Of a stretch of 64,000 nucleotides of DNA, positions 49,002 to 57,420 are shown in pieces (the first letter of the stretch is position 1; every line of letters starts with the position of its first letter). The translations under genes were made by a program, and so were the position numbers. This DNA is from CAIQIA01 sp945861105 (GTDB lineage: Bacteria > Cyanobacteriota > Cyanobacteriia > PCC-6307 > Cyanobiaceae), in contig CANLCC010000007.1 in the NCBI GenBank assembly GCA_947488815.1, positions 1-64,000 of the forward strand, given 5' to 3'. The notes beneath the pieces were generated by a model. That model saw nothing but the letters and a program-made list of their open reading frames with translations, was not told where the DNA came from and did no database searches.

Positions 49002-51077
49002 TCAACGGCCGTCACCGTCGAGGCCGCCATCGGGCAGCAGGCCGTCGGCCACCAGCAGCATCAGGCTGCGGCTTTCCATCGGCGCCGAGGGGGGTCTCCA
49101 GAGGGGGGGGTGGGCCGGCAGGTCCTCATCTGGGGGGAGGCCGGTGTCGATCACCCGCCGCCAGCCGGTGGGGGAGGCGGGAATGTCGAAGTGCAGGGCC
49201 TTGAAGTAGGCGTTCAGCCCCAGCCACACCAGGGGCCTGTCTTCGCTGCCGTGGATGCTGCAGGCCAGGCAGTGGGACCAGCTGGCCCAGTCGGGTTTGC
49301 CCAGCTCGACCCCGTGCCAGGCCCGCCACGGGACCCCCTTGCCGGGTCCTTCGGGCAGTGGCCGGTCGGGCTGGATCAGCGGGCTCAGCTGGGAGCGCAG
49401 ACGCAGCAGCCGGGCCACGAACCGCTGCAGCTGGCGGTCACCATCGTCGTGGTCCCAGTGCATCCAGCCCAGGGCGTTGTCCTGGCACCAGGTGTTGTTG
49501 TTGCCCCCCTGGCTGCGGCGCACTTCGTCACCCATCAGCAGCATCGGCACCCCGGGGGCCAGCAGCAGGGTGGCCAGCAGGTTGCGCATCTGCCGTTCCC
49601 GCAGCTGCAGCACGGCCCGGTCGGTGGTGGGACCTTCCACCCCGTGGTTCCAGCTGTTGTTGTGCGAATCGCCGTCGCGGTTGTTTTCGCCGTTGGCCAG
49701 GTTGTGCTTGTCGTTGTAGCTGACCAGGTCGTGCAGGCTGAAGCCGTCGTGGGCGGTCACGAAGGTGATGCTGCGGCCACTGGCGGCCGGCCGGCCGCCG
49801 AAGAGATCGGGGCTGCCGCTGAAGCGGTTGGCCAGGGACCAGGCCAGGTCGTCATCCCCTTTCCAGAAGCGGCGCAGATCGTCGCGGAAGCGGCCGTTCC
49901 AGGTGCCCACGCGCCGGGCCGGAAAATCCCCGAGGCGATAGAGGCCGCCGCAGTCCCACGGTTCGCTGACGATCTTCAGATCGGCCAGGGCTGGGTCGGC
50001 CTCGAGGGCTTCGAACAGGGGGGGGTGGTCGAGGGGTTGCAGGCCCTCGCCGCGGGTGAGCGCCACCCCCAGGTCAAAACGGAAGCCGTCGACACCGAGT
50101 TCGAGCGCCCAGCAGCGCATCGATTCGAGGATGAGCCGTCGGCTGAGGGGGGTGTTGGCGGCGATGGTGTTGCCGCAGCCCGACACATCCAGATAGTTCC
50201 CGCGGGCATCCTGCAGGTAATAGGCCTGGTCGGCGAAGCCGCGCCAGCTGAGGGTGGGCCCCTGGGGGCTGCCTTCGGTGGTGTGGTTGTAGACCACGTC
50301 CACCAGCACCTCAAGGTCGGCGTCGTGGCAGGCGGCCACGAAGGTTCTCAGTTCATGGCGCAGGGCCAGCGGATCGGCGTCGGCGGCATAGCCGCTGTGG
50401 GGGGCGAACCAGCTGAGGGGGCTGTAACCCCAGTAGTTGCTGCGGCCGGCCGGGGCGTCGTGGGGATCGAAGGCCATCGAGGGCAGCAGCTCGACGGTGG
50501 TGATGCCCAGCTGCCGCAGGTAGGGCAGCAGCGGGATCAGCCCCAGGAAACTGCCCTGCAGCTCCGGTGCCACCGGACTGGCGGCCCCACGGCTGAAGCC
50601 CCCCGGGTGCAGCTCGTAGATGACCGTCTGGGACCAGGGGTGCCGGGGGCGGGGGTGCCGAACGAGATCGAACGGCTCCCGTTCGGTGACCACCCCCTTG
50701 AGACAGCAGTGGGTGTTGGGCTGGTCCCCCAGGCCCCCCAGCCGGTCGTAGACCCCCCAGCCGCTGATGGCGCGGGCGCAGGGGTCGAGCAGCACCTTGG
50801 CGGGCTGGAAGCCATGGCCCCCCGGGGCCAGTGGGCCGAAGACGCGGTAGCCGTAGCAGCAGCCCAGCTCGAGGCCCTCCACTTCGGCATGCCAGTAGTC
50901 GCCGCTGCGGTGCAGGTGGGGATCGAGCCGCAGCACACGGCTGGGTTCGCGGGCGTCCCCGTCGGCGAAGATCAGCAGTTCGAGGGCCGTCGCCTGGGGC
51001 GCCGCCACCGAGAAGTTGACCCCTGTGCCAGTGCGACTGCTGCCGAGCGGCCACGGTCTGCCGATGCCCAGAACCAT
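49002..51077 (-). CDS. glgX: glycogen debranching enzyme (GlgX/isoamylase, GH13)
   Basis: 691 residues from ATG 51077. An N-terminal carbohydrate-binding-like domain (GVNFSVAAPQATALELLIF) is followed by the GH13 barrel. Conserved boxes: DVVYNHT, the nucleophile region GFRFDLGVAL, the acid/base region KIVSEPWD and FVTAHDGFSL. NLANGENNRDGDSHNNSWNHG is typical of GlgX/isoamylase. It cleaves alpha-1,6 branches during glycogen breakdown. Confidence 0.94.
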   Translation of the reverse strand: MVLGIGRPWPLGSSRTGTGVNFSVAAPQATALELLIFADGDAREPSRVLRLDPHLHRSGDYWHAEVEGLELGCCYGYRVFGPLAPGGHGFQPAKVLLDPCARAISGWGVYDRLGGLGDQPNTHCCLKGVVTEREPFDLVRHPRPRHPWSQTVIYELHPGGFSRGAASPVAPELQGSFLGLIPLLPYLRQLGITTVELLPSMAFDPHDAPAGRSNYWGYSPLSWFAPHSGYAADADPLALRHELRTFVAACHDADLEVLVDVVYNHTTEGSPQGPTLSWRGFADQAYYLQDARGNYLDVSGCGNTIAANTPLSRRLILESMRCWALELGVDGFRFDLGVALTRGEGLQPLDHPPLFEALEADPALADLKIVSEPWDCGGLYRLGDFPARRVGTWNGRFRDDLRRFWKGDDDLAWSLANRFSGSPDLFGGRPAASGRSITFVTAHDGFSLHDLVSYNDKHNLANGENNRDGDSHNNSWNHGVEGPTTDRAVLQLRERQMRNLLATLLLAPGVPMLLMGDEVRRSQGGNNNTWCQDNALGWMHWDHDDGDRQLQRFVARLLRLRSQLSPLIQPDRPLPEGPGKGVPWRAWHGVELGKPDWASWSHCLACSIHGSEDRPLVWLGLNAYFKALHFDIPASPTGWRRVIDTGLPPDEDLPAHPPLWRPPSAPMESRSLMLLVADGLLPDGGLDGDGR

Positions 51078-51134
51078 GGCGGCCGGTCGCCTCGCTTCTC
51101 CGACCGTAACCAGGGGATGGGCTGAAATGCTCTG

Positions 51135-51794
51135 ATGACCAGCCGCTGCGTCCATCCAGACCTTGAGGTCTTTCCTCCCAACCGCCCGGCAGACGGCGGC
51201 AGCGCCTGGCTGCTGCGCAGCGCCACCGGCCTGGCGGTGCTGGTCGATGTGCCCGAGCTCACCCCCCCCCACCTGGAGCGTCTGCGGGCGGAACCGCGGG
51301 GGGTGGTGGTGCTGACCCATCGCCGCAACCACGGGGGCTGCCGCCAGCTGCAGCGGCTGCTGGGCTGGCCGGTGGTGGTGCAGGAGCAGGAGGCCTACCT
51401 GTTGCCCCAGGTCGAACCGCGGCAGAGCTTTGCCGCTGAGCTCGAGCTGGAACCGGGCCTGCGGCTGCTCTGGACGCCGGGGCCCACCCCGGGGTCATGC
51501 GTGCTGCACTGGCACCAGGGGCCCCATGACGTGCTGTTCTGCGGCCGCCTGCTGCTGCCCGCCGGACCTGGGGAGGTGCGGGCCCGCCCGGGGCCGGGCA
51601 CGTTCCACTGGCCGCGACAGCGCCTCAGCCTTGGCCGGCTGCTGGCCTGGCTGCCGCCGGGGTCTCCCGCCGAGATCGCCTGCGGCGCAGGGCTTGGCGC
51701 CCTCGATGCCGTGCCCCTGGTGCCGTCGGGGCGCGGGGCGCTGGAGGCGGCGCTGGCCACGGCCCCACCAGGGTCTGTCGCAGCCGATGGCTGA
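51135..51794 (+). CDS. metallo-beta-lactamase-fold protein with degenerate metal site
   Basis: 219 residues. The fold is suggested by VVVLTHRRNHGGCRQL at the first metal-loop position, TPGPTPGSCVLHW at the second and VLFCGRLLL at the third. In active enzymes these read THxHxDH, TPGHTPGS and FTGDxL. Here the second histidine becomes proline and the aspartate becomes arginine. It is probably not a zinc hydrolase. Function unknown. It is divergent from glgX (57 nt). Confidence 0.7.
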   Translation: MTSRCVHPDLEVFPPNRPADGGSAWLLRSATGLAVLVDVPELTPPHLERLRAEPRGVVVLTHRRNHGGCRQLQRLLGWPVVVQEQEAYLLPQVEPRQSFAAELELEPGLRLLWTPGPTPGSCVLHWHQGPHDVLFCGRLLLPAGPGEVRARPGPGTFHWPRQRLSLGRLLAWLPPGSPAEIACGAGLGALDAVPLVPSGRGALEAALATAPPGSVAADG

Positions 51795-51898
51795 AAGGCA
51801 TTGCCGCTGCTGGGTTGTTGTGGTTGCGCTCCCCATGGCCGGTCCATACCATTGGCCCGAAACACCCGTCCGTTCCGCCTCCGCGATCCCCTAACGCC

Positions 51899-52174
51899 AT
51901 GAACAAAGCTGATCTCGTCAATCTGGTGGCTGCCCGCACCGAGCTCACCAAGACCGACGTGTCGCTGGTGGTGGATGCCGCCATCGAAACCATCATCGAT
52001 TCGGTGGTCGAGGGCAAGAAGGTGTCGATCCTTGGCTTCGGTTCCTTCGAATCCCGTGAGCGTTCAGCCCGTCAGGGTCTGAACCCCAAGACCGGGGAAA
52101 AGATCAAGATCCCCGCCAAGAAGGTGCCTGCCTTCACCGCCGGCAAGCTCTTCAAGGACCGGGTCCAGGGCTGA
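51899..52174 (+). CDS. hup: HU-family DNA-binding protein
   Basis: 91 residues from ATG 51899. NKADLVNLVAARTELTKTDVSLVVDAAIE is the dimerisation helix pair. GKKVSILGFGSFESRERSARQGLNPKTGEKIKIPA contains the DNA-inserting beta-arm with the conserved RxGxNPxTG. It compacts and bends DNA. The longer frame upstream (from 51815) is not supported. A promoter is likely within the 104-nt gap. Confidence 0.95.
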   Translation: MNKADLVNLVAARTELTKTDVSLVVDAAIETIIDSVVEGKKVSILGFGSFESRERSARQGLNPKTGEKIKIPAKKVPAFTAGKLFKDRVQG

Positions 52175-52269
52175 TCACCCCTGATCCCACCCAGGGGCCG
52201 GCGCCGGCGCTGGAGGCTCTGCCCCGCCACCTGCGCCAGGCCCTGTGCGAGGCCATCGCCGGCCGCGGG

Positions 52270-53202
52270 TTGCAGTCCCGCGGCCGTTTCGCACCGACCC
52301 CCAGTGGCCCCCTGCATCTGGGCAACCTGCGCACGGCCCTCTGGTCGTGGCTGGATGCCCGCCTCGCCGGGGCCGAATGGCTGCTGAGGATCGATGACCT
52401 CGATGCACCGCGCGTGAAGCCGGGGGCCAGCGACGCGATCTTCCACGACCTGAGGGCCCTCGGTCTGGACTGGGACGGACCGGTGGTCCGCCAGAGCGAT
52501 CGCCGGGGCCTTTACGCCTCGGTGCTGCAGGCCCTGCGCCGCAGCGGCGCTCTCTACCCCTGCCGCTGCAGCCGCCGTCTGCTCGCGGTGGCGGCGGCAC
52601 CCCACGGGAGCTGGCCCCTGTATCCGGGCACCTGTCGCCCCCAGGGCCCAGGCCCCGCCAGCGGCTGGGGGCCCGCCGGAGCCCCGCCCCGCCTGCCGAG
52701 CTGGCGGCTGCGCCTGGGGCCCCAGCCGCTGGGGTGGCCCGAGGATGGCCCCCGGCCCGGGCGACTGGATGGCGGGACTGAGGTCGGTGATGTGGTGCTG
52801 CGGCGAGCCGATGGCCAGATTGCCTACCACCTGGCCACCGCGGTGGATGAACTCTGGCTTGGCATCGATCGGATCGTGCGGGGGGACGACCTCCATCGCT
52901 CCACGGGGCCCCAGGTGGCCGTGATGGCCCTGTTGGGACAGCAGCCCCCCCGCTACCGCCATGTCCCGCTGGTGCTGGACGACGGCGGCCGGCGCCTGGC
53001 CAAGCGCAGCGGCGATGCGGGTCTGCAGGGCTGGTGCGACCAGGGTCGGCGACCCGAGCAGCTCATCGGCCACTGGGGCTGGCAGCTGGGCTGGCTCGAC
53101 CGGGCCGAGGCACTCAGCGCCGTGGAACTGCTCCAGCATCTGCGCCAGCGGGGGCTGATGACAGCCAGTAAGACCCTGTCATCCCTGGTCAGCGGTTCTT
53201 AA
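52270..53202 (+). CDS. gluQRS: glutamyl-Q tRNA(Asp) synthetase
   Basis: 310 residues from TTG 52270, the first start codon in frame after the HU stop. Class I core: RGRFAPTPSGPLHLGNLRTALWSWLDAR, with HLGN as the HIGH motif. The zinc residues are C-R-C (about 97-99) with a Y-PGTC site. The KMSKS-like loop is RRLAKRSGD. It lacks the anticodon-binding domain and attaches glutamate to queuosine in tRNA-Asp. The region from the HU stop to 52270 also reads as plausible protein (LPRHLRQALCEAIAGRG), so an earlier non-standard start cannot be excluded. Confidence 0.9.
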   Translation: MQSRGRFAPTPSGPLHLGNLRTALWSWLDARLAGAEWLLRIDDLDAPRVKPGASDAIFHDLRALGLDWDGPVVRQSDRRGLYASVLQALRRSGALYPCRCSRRLLAVAAAPHGSWPLYPGTCRPQGPGPASGWGPAGAPPRLPSWRLRLGPQPLGWPEDGPRPGRLDGGTEVGDVVLRRADGQIAYHLATAVDELWLGIDRIVRGDDLHRSTGPQVAVMALLGQQPPRYRHVPLVLDDGGRRLAKRSGDAGLQGWCDQGRRPEQLIGHWGWQLGWLDRAEALSAVELLQHLRQRGLMTASKTLSSLVSGS

Positions 53203-53264
53203 GAAAGGCTTCGGGATCAGAGGGGGATTCCCTCTGCACACTGGACAGACAAGAATTGCCCGCC

Positions 53265-53459
53265 ATGGCCCAGAGCTCCAGCCGCGAATCCAGCCGCCAC
53301 GCCAGTCCCGTCTGTGCCACCTGCGGCGGCCGCGGCATTCTGCGGCAGGGCAGCGATCTCTACAGCACCTGCCTGGACTGCCTGGGGCGAGGGGTGGAAC
53401 CCTCCCAGGCAGACAGCCTTCGCTTCACCCCACCGACTTCCGCTTCTGCTGCCAGATGA
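53265..53459 (+). CDS. small DnaJ-type zinc-finger protein
   Basis: 64 residues. Two CxxCxGxG-like motifs, CATCGGRG and CLDCLGRG, form one DnaJ-type zinc site. The flanks are Ser-rich and disordered. Such short proteins are frequent in cyanobacteria and plastids; the role is unknown, perhaps redox or assembly chaperone. The last 35 nt overlap the opposite 38-residue membrane protein gene. Confidence 0.7.
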   Translation: MAQSSSRESSRHASPVCATCGGRGILRQGSDLYSTCLDCLGRGVEPSQADSLRFTPPTSASAAR

Positions 53460-53541
53460 AGAAGCCAGCGACGGCCACCACCACGGCCAGGGGCACAGCC
53501 GAAAGCAGCAGCAGCACCACAGCGGTCCAGTCGGTGTACAT
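53425..53541 (-). CDS. 38-residue single-pass membrane protein
   Basis: MYTDWTAVVLLLL is followed by a hydrophobic helix to about residue 30 and a basic tail (QQKRKSVG). The size and topology fit small photosynthetic or cytochrome-complex subunits, but I do not recognise it as any named psb, psa or pet protein. The gene starts only 6 nt from the divergent secreted-protein gene and overlaps the zinc-finger gene at its end. Confidence 0.5.
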   Translation of the reverse strand: MYTDWTAVVLLLLSAVPLAVVVAVAGFFIWQQKRKSVG

Positions 53542-53547
53542 GGGTTG

Positions 53548-53802
53548 ATGGGAAACACGAACGGCCCGGCCATTCTGGCGTTGCTGCTGGCCCTCACGGC
53601 CGCCGGCCATGCCGGTGTGCGTTTCGACGACTGCAGCACCGGGGCCGACGGCTCGATCACCTGCGACACCCGTCCGACGGGGGGCACCCTCGACGCTGAC
53701 GTGGATGCCCGCTTCGGTCTGACCGACGAAGCCAGTCCCGGCTGGAACGAATTTCAGCCTTACGAAGGTTTCGACGAAGACTTCGGCGACAACTGGACCT
53801 GA
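53548..53802 (+). CDS. small secreted acidic protein, conserved in picocyanobacteria
   Basis: 84 residues. A signal peptide (ILALLLALTAAGHA) is followed by an acidic mature part with two cysteines in DDCSTGADGSITCDTRP. DARFGLTDEASPGWNEF and EGFDEDFGDNW have a regular Asp/Phe pattern. I recall similar short proteins from marine Synechococcus, with no function. The 3' end overlaps the DedA gene by 43 nt. Confidence 0.6.
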   Translation: MGNTNGPAILALLLALTAAGHAGVRFDDCSTGADGSITCDTRPTGGTLDADVDARFGLTDEASPGWNEFQPYEGFDEDFGDNWT

Positions 53803-54407
53803 CGCTCGAAGCGCTGCTCCAGCAGCCTGGGCAGCACCAGCGTGACCAGCACCAGCGCGAGGGCGCCGATCCCCAGTTGCACGACGCTCTGCAGCAGCCG
53901 TTCCATCGGCAGCCAGCGGCCCCCCAGCCAGGCAAGGCTCACCATCGTGGCCGCCCAGAGCACGGCGCCAAGCGTGTTGCAGAGCAGAAAACGGGGCCAT
54001 GGCATGCCCACCGCTCCGGCCAGCGGCCCGGCCAGCACCCGCAGCACGGCGACGAAGCGACCGAGCAGCACCGCCCGGCCCGCCCTGGCGGCGAACGATT
54101 GCCGCAGGGGCTCGAGGCGTTCGGGGCTCAGCCTCAACAGCCCGCCGATGCGCAGCACCAGGGGCCAGCCGGCCCGCCGGCCGATCCAGTACCCGATGTT
54201 GTCGCCGACGATCGCTCCACCGGCGGCGGCGGCCATCACCAGCACCCCGTTGAGCTGCCCGTTGCCGGCGGCATAGCCACCGATGAGCGTGACCGTTTCG
54301 CCGGGAACCGGCACCCCCATGTTCTCGAGCAGCATGGCCAGCACGATCAGCGGATAGCCCCAGCGCACGAGCAGCTCCGAGAGCTGGGCGGGGTCAAGCA
54401 GGTCCAC
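53760..54407 (-). CDS. DedA-family membrane protein
   Basis: 215 residues from GTG 54407. DedA pattern: LIVLAMLLENMGVPVPGETVTLIGGYAAG, GAIVGDNIGYWIGRRAG, then the conserved arginine box RFVAVLRVLAGPLAGAVGMPWPRFLLCNTLGAVLWA. Members flip lipid carriers or maintain membrane energisation. Several membrane helices; plasma membrane expected. The 20 nt to the kinase gene upstream leave little room for a separate promoter. Confidence 0.9.
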   Translation of the reverse strand: MDLLDPAQLSELLVRWGYPLIVLAMLLENMGVPVPGETVTLIGGYAAGNGQLNGVLVMAAAAGGAIVGDNIGYWIGRRAGWPLVLRIGGLLRLSPERLEPLRQSFAARAGRAVLLGRFVAVLRVLAGPLAGAVGMPWPRFLLCNTLGAVLWAATMVSLAWLGGRWLPMERLLQSVVQLGIGALALVLVTLVLPRLLEQRFERQVQLSPKSSSKPS

Positions 54408-54427
54408 AGGGGAATGGCGCCATGGCG

Positions 54428-55123
54428 TCAAGACCGTACACAGATCAGCGGGCCGGCCGGCCGGCGCCGACCATCCAGGGGCATCATCCAGGTGGGACGC
54501 CGGGGGGTGCGTTGCAGCCGGGCCAGGGTCGCTGCCGGTGGAACGGCGGCCGCAAAGGCCTGCATCATGGCCGTCACCTCCCTGGCCGCCAGCACCGCCC
54601 CGCCGCGGCGACGCTGGCGGGCCTCGGCCTGCAGACGCCAGCGCAGCACCCGACCGGGTGAGGGGGCGAGCAGCACCAGCACGGCATCGAGGCGGTCCCA
54701 GACCGGCCCGTAGGCCGCGAGGGCGTCGCTGCCCTCGGCCCCGAGGCACCAGCCCTCCAGCAGCAGCTGGTCGCCCTGCAGCCACTGCTCCCCGGCCCGG
54801 TCCCCGGCGCCATCGGCCAGGGCCTTGTCGAACCGCGGGGCCAGCACGCGGCCCTCGCGGCGGAAACCATCGAGCACCGCCATCAGCCGGGGCAGGTCGT
54901 GGCTGCCGGGCAGCCCGCGGCGGCCGCGTCCCAGCCGGGGCTGGGGCCAGTAGAGGTCGTCCAGGGAGAGGGCGGCCACGCCGGGCAACTGGCGGGCCAG
55001 CCAGGTTTTGCCGCTGCCGGGCGGCGCGCTCAGCCCCAGCAGCCGCTGGCCTGCCGCCCGTCTTTCGCCACACCAGCCCTGCAGCAGCTCAAGGGTCGAC
55101 GGGGGCGTCAGCGGTAGTGCCAT
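54428..55123 (-). CDS. P-loop kinase, glycerate-3-kinase-like
   Basis: 231 residues from ATG 55123. The Walker A motif is LSAPPGSGKTWLAR (about 32-45), followed by LSLDDLYWPQ, which matches the S-x-D-D-F/L-Y motif of D-glycerate 3-kinase/uridine-kinase relatives. LLLEGWCLGAE is the Walker B region. It is shorter than plant-type glycerate kinase of photorespiration, and so may be a divergent paralogue. Substrate uncertain. It overlaps the small upstream gene by 16 nt. Confidence 0.72.
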   Translation of the reverse strand: MALPLTPPSTLELLQGWCGERRAAGQRLLGLSAPPGSGKTWLARQLPGVAALSLDDLYWPQPRLGRGRRGLPGSHDLPRLMAVLDGFRREGRVLAPRFDKALADGAGDRAGEQWLQGDQLLLEGWCLGAEGSDALAAYGPVWDRLDAVLVLLAPSPGRVLRWRLQAEARQRRRGGAVLAAREVTAMMQAFAAAVPPAATLARLQRTPRRPTWMMPLDGRRRPAGPLICVRS

Positions 55124-55314
55124 TGGTTGCACTGCCGCTGTTCCAGCGCCTGATGCTCCTCCACATATCGGCGCACCAGGGTGATGGCGATGTCGAGGCT
55201 GGGCAGATCAGCCCCCTCGTCATCCGGCTGGCGGCTGTGCCAATCCTCGAGGGCTTCGAGGTGATGCAGGGCCGCGAAGGCGTGGGCGATCGGTGGCGTG
55301 GAGAAGCTGTTCAC
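55108..55314 (-). CDS. 68-residue hypothetical protein
   Basis: The sequence is soluble and acidic, with HAFAALHHLEALEDWHSRQ and LDIAITLVRRYVEEHQALEQ forming two likely helices. No family recognised. It lies 19 nt downstream of the ribbon-helix-helix gene and overlaps the kinase start by 16 nt, so the three probably form a unit. It has no toxin-like motif. Confidence 0.5.
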   Translation of the reverse strand: MNSFSTPPIAHAFAALHHLEALEDWHSRQPDDEGADLPSLDIAITLVRRYVEEHQALEQRQCNQWHYR

Positions 55315-55333
55315 AGGGCCGCAGGCAGCGTCG

Positions 55334-55558
55334 TCACCAGTGTGGCGAGAGCGGCTGGAGCGGGCCCCGTCGACGGGCCGTGGCCGCAGTCGGCTGGTGC
55401 AGATGCGCTTCGATCAGATAGGCACAGAGGTTGGACAGGGATCGCCCTTCTGCCGTGGCCCGTTCCTCCAGGGAGGCGAACACATGGAAGGGCACGGTGA
55501 TCGAGAGGCGTCGTGGGTTCCGCTGGGCAAGCGCCAGGGTGGACAGCGTGGCCGACAT
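55334..55558 (-). CDS. ribbon-helix-helix (CopG-like) protein
   Basis: 74 residues from ATG 55558; the frame extends upstream without similarity. RRLSITVPFHVFASLEERATAEGRSLSNLCAYLIEAHL has the beta-strand plus two-helix pattern of CopG/Arc-type DNA-binding or antitoxin domains. No cognate toxin gene is recognisable next to it. It may autoregulate the small operon downstream. Confidence 0.6.
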   Translation of the reverse strand: MSATLSTLALAQRNPRRLSITVPFHVFASLEERATAEGRSLSNLCAYLIEAHLHQPTAATARRRGPLQPLSPHW

Positions 55559-55751
55559 CGGCACGTTCCGGAGGACGCCCGCGAGGTTATGCAGCCACTG
55601 GGGCGGCGATGGCCGGCGGCGGCGGCCCTGGCGGCAGCGGCTGTGCGACGGGCGCAGATCCAGGACCAAGGGTTGCCGGGATGCGACAGCCCCCGGCCTG
55701 GTCCCATCAGCGTTGCTGAACGGATCTCGGCTGTCTCATAGGTTGCGATGA

Positions 55752-56681
55752 ATGATCTTTCCTTCCATGGGCCATCGACCTGCCCTGGCACTCCATGGGG
55801 GGGCCGGCGTGCTGCCCCAGGAGCGCTTCCCCTCCGACCTCGCCGACTCCCTGCAGGCAGAGCTGCTCCGCTGTCTCGCCGAGGGCTGGGCTGTGCTGCA
55901 CGCCGGTGGACCGGCCGTTGAGGCTGTCTGTGCCTGTGTCGCCGCCCTCGAGAACATCCCCTGGTTCAACGCCGGCCACGGGGCCGTGCTCAATGCCGAC
56001 GGCCGCGTGGAGTGTGATGCGGCGGTCATGGCGGGGGATGGCCGCTGTGGTGCGGTGGCTGGCATCCGCAGCGTGCGCCAGCCTGTCCACCTGGCCCGCC
56101 GGCTGCTGGAGGAACCCGGGCTGGTGTTCCTGGCCGGCGCCGGTGCCGAGGCGTACGCCCGCCGGGAGGGTTTTGAGGCGGTGGAGGAGAGCTACTTCGT
56201 CACAGCCCAGCGGCAGCAGGAACTGGCCCAGGCCCGGAAGACGGGCACGGTGTCCCTCGACACGGCCGAGCGCTTCGGCACGGTCGGGGCGGTGGCCTGC
56301 GATGGCAAGGGTCGGCTGGCCGCCGCCACCTCCACCGGCGGGCTCACCAACAAGATCCCCGGCCGCATCGGCGATTCACCGGTGATCGGTGCCGGCACCT
56401 ATGCCTGTGATGACAGCTGTGCGGTGTCGTGCACCGGCATCGGTGAGGTGTTTCTGCGGCAGGTGGTGGCCCACGACATCGCCGCCCGCCTGCGGTATGG
56501 GGGCCAGTCGTTGAAGGCGGCGGTGGAGACCGTGGTCCTCGACGAACTGCCGGCCCTGGGGGGCGAGGGAGGGCTGATCGCCGTCACCCCCGCCGGCGAG
56601 CTGGTGCTCTGCCACAACTCGCCCAGCCTCTACCGGGCCTGGCAGCGGGCCGATGGGCCGCCCCAGGCGGCGATTTTCTGA
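55752..56681 (+). CDS. isoaspartyl peptidase / plant-type L-asparaginase (Ntn hydrolase)
   Basis: 309 residues. LALHGGAGVLP near the start and FNAGHGAVLNADGRVECDA match the family. The autoprocessing site is FGTVGAVACD with the nucleophilic threonine near T177, followed by GRLAAATSTGGLTNKIPGRIGDSPVIGAGTYA. After self-cleavage the two chains form an alpha-beta enzyme acting on isoaspartyl peptides and asparagine. ATG 55767 is an alternative start. No signal peptide. Confidence 0.94.
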   Translation: MIFPSMGHRPALALHGGAGVLPQERFPSDLADSLQAELLRCLAEGWAVLHAGGPAVEAVCACVAALENIPWFNAGHGAVLNADGRVECDAAVMAGDGRCGAVAGIRSVRQPVHLARRLLEEPGLVFLAGAGAEAYARREGFEAVEESYFVTAQRQQELAQARKTGTVSLDTAERFGTVGAVACDGKGRLAAATSTGGLTNKIPGRIGDSPVIGAGTYACDDSCAVSCTGIGEVFLRQVVAHDIAARLRYGGQSLKAAVETVVLDELPALGGEGGLIAVTPAGELVLCHNSPSLYRAWQRADGPPQAAIF

Positions 56682-56701
56682 ACGGCCAGCGGGTGCGGGT
56701 C

Positions 56702-56725
56702 GTGCCTCAGCCCGTGCCTCAGCCC
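56702..56725. repeat. 12-bp tandem duplication at the pirin stop
   Basis: GTGCCTCAGCCC occurs twice in tandem, and the second copy contains the pirin stop codon (56719-56721). It lies in the 37-nt convergent gap after the asparaginase gene. Probably replication slippage. Confidence 0.6.
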
Positions 56726-57420
56726 AGGTCGAAGAGCAGCAGGTCGACGTCGTCGCTGGTGGCCTGCAGCCGGCCAGGGGAGGCGGTGAAGCCGAGGCCG
56801 TCGCCGGGGCCCAGGGCCACGGTCAGCGGGGCTCTATCCCCCCCCGGGAGGGGAGAGAGGGTCAGCTCGAAGCGGCCATCGATGACCTGCAGCCAGGCCA
56901 GTCCAGGCCTGGCCTGGGGCAGGTCGAGGCCATGGCCGGCGGCGGGCCGGGCGCGCCAGATCTGCACCCCGCGGGCGATCGCCATGGACCCCTCCCGGCG
57001 CTGGGGATCGATTAGCCGGGTCCAGCCGCCGCCGGTCCCACAGGGCAGACGCGTCTGCTCGTAGCTGGGGCTGAGGCCCTGCTGCAGGGGTTCGATCCAG
57101 ATCTGCAACAGACGGCAGGGGTCAGGTCCGGGGTTGTGTTCGCTGTGCATCAGGCCGGTGCCGGCGCTCATGCGCTGCACCTCATCGCTGTGGAGGACGG
57201 CTCCGTGGCCCATGGAGTCGCGATGCTCCAGCTGCCCGGCGACCATGACCGTGACGATCTCCATGTCGCGGTGGGGATGGAGGCCGAAGCCCCGCCAGGC
57301 CGGATCGTCGTGGCCGGCGAAACTGAAGCTGTGGCGACTGTCGAGCCAGTCAAGGCGGCTGTGGAACCTGTCGTCTGCCGCGCGGTGGTGCAGGGCGCCG
57401 GGAAGGATGGTGGAGTTCAT
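56719..57420 (-). CDS. pirin-family protein
   Basis: 233 residues, double cupin fold. GFGLHPHRDMEIVTVMVAGQLEHRDSMG and RMSAGTGLMHSEHN give the metal ligands (two histidines, one glutamate and a further histidine) of YhhW-type pirins, some of which oxidise quercetin. The C-terminal cupin lacks ligands, as usual. The ATG overlaps the methyltransferase-like gene stop (4 nt). Confidence 0.92.
   Translation of the reverse strand: MNSTILPGALHHRAADDRFHSRLDWLDSRHSFSFAGHDDPAWRGFGLHPHRDMEIVTVMVAGQLEHRDSMGHGAVLHSDEVQRMSAGTGLMHSEHNPGPDPCRLLQIWIEPLQQGLSPSYEQTRLPCGTGGGWTRLIDPQRREGSMAIARGVQIWRARPAAGHGLDLPQARPGLAWLQVIDGRFELTLSPLPGGDRAPLTVALGPGDGLGFTASPGRLQATSDDVDLLLFDLG

Noticed and set aside
55108..55558. 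Ribbon-helix-helix gene plus 68-residue neighbour as a toxin-antitoxin pair
   Set aside because: The neighbour has no RelE, PIN, MazF or similar motif, and the two look like part of a longer operon with the kinase.
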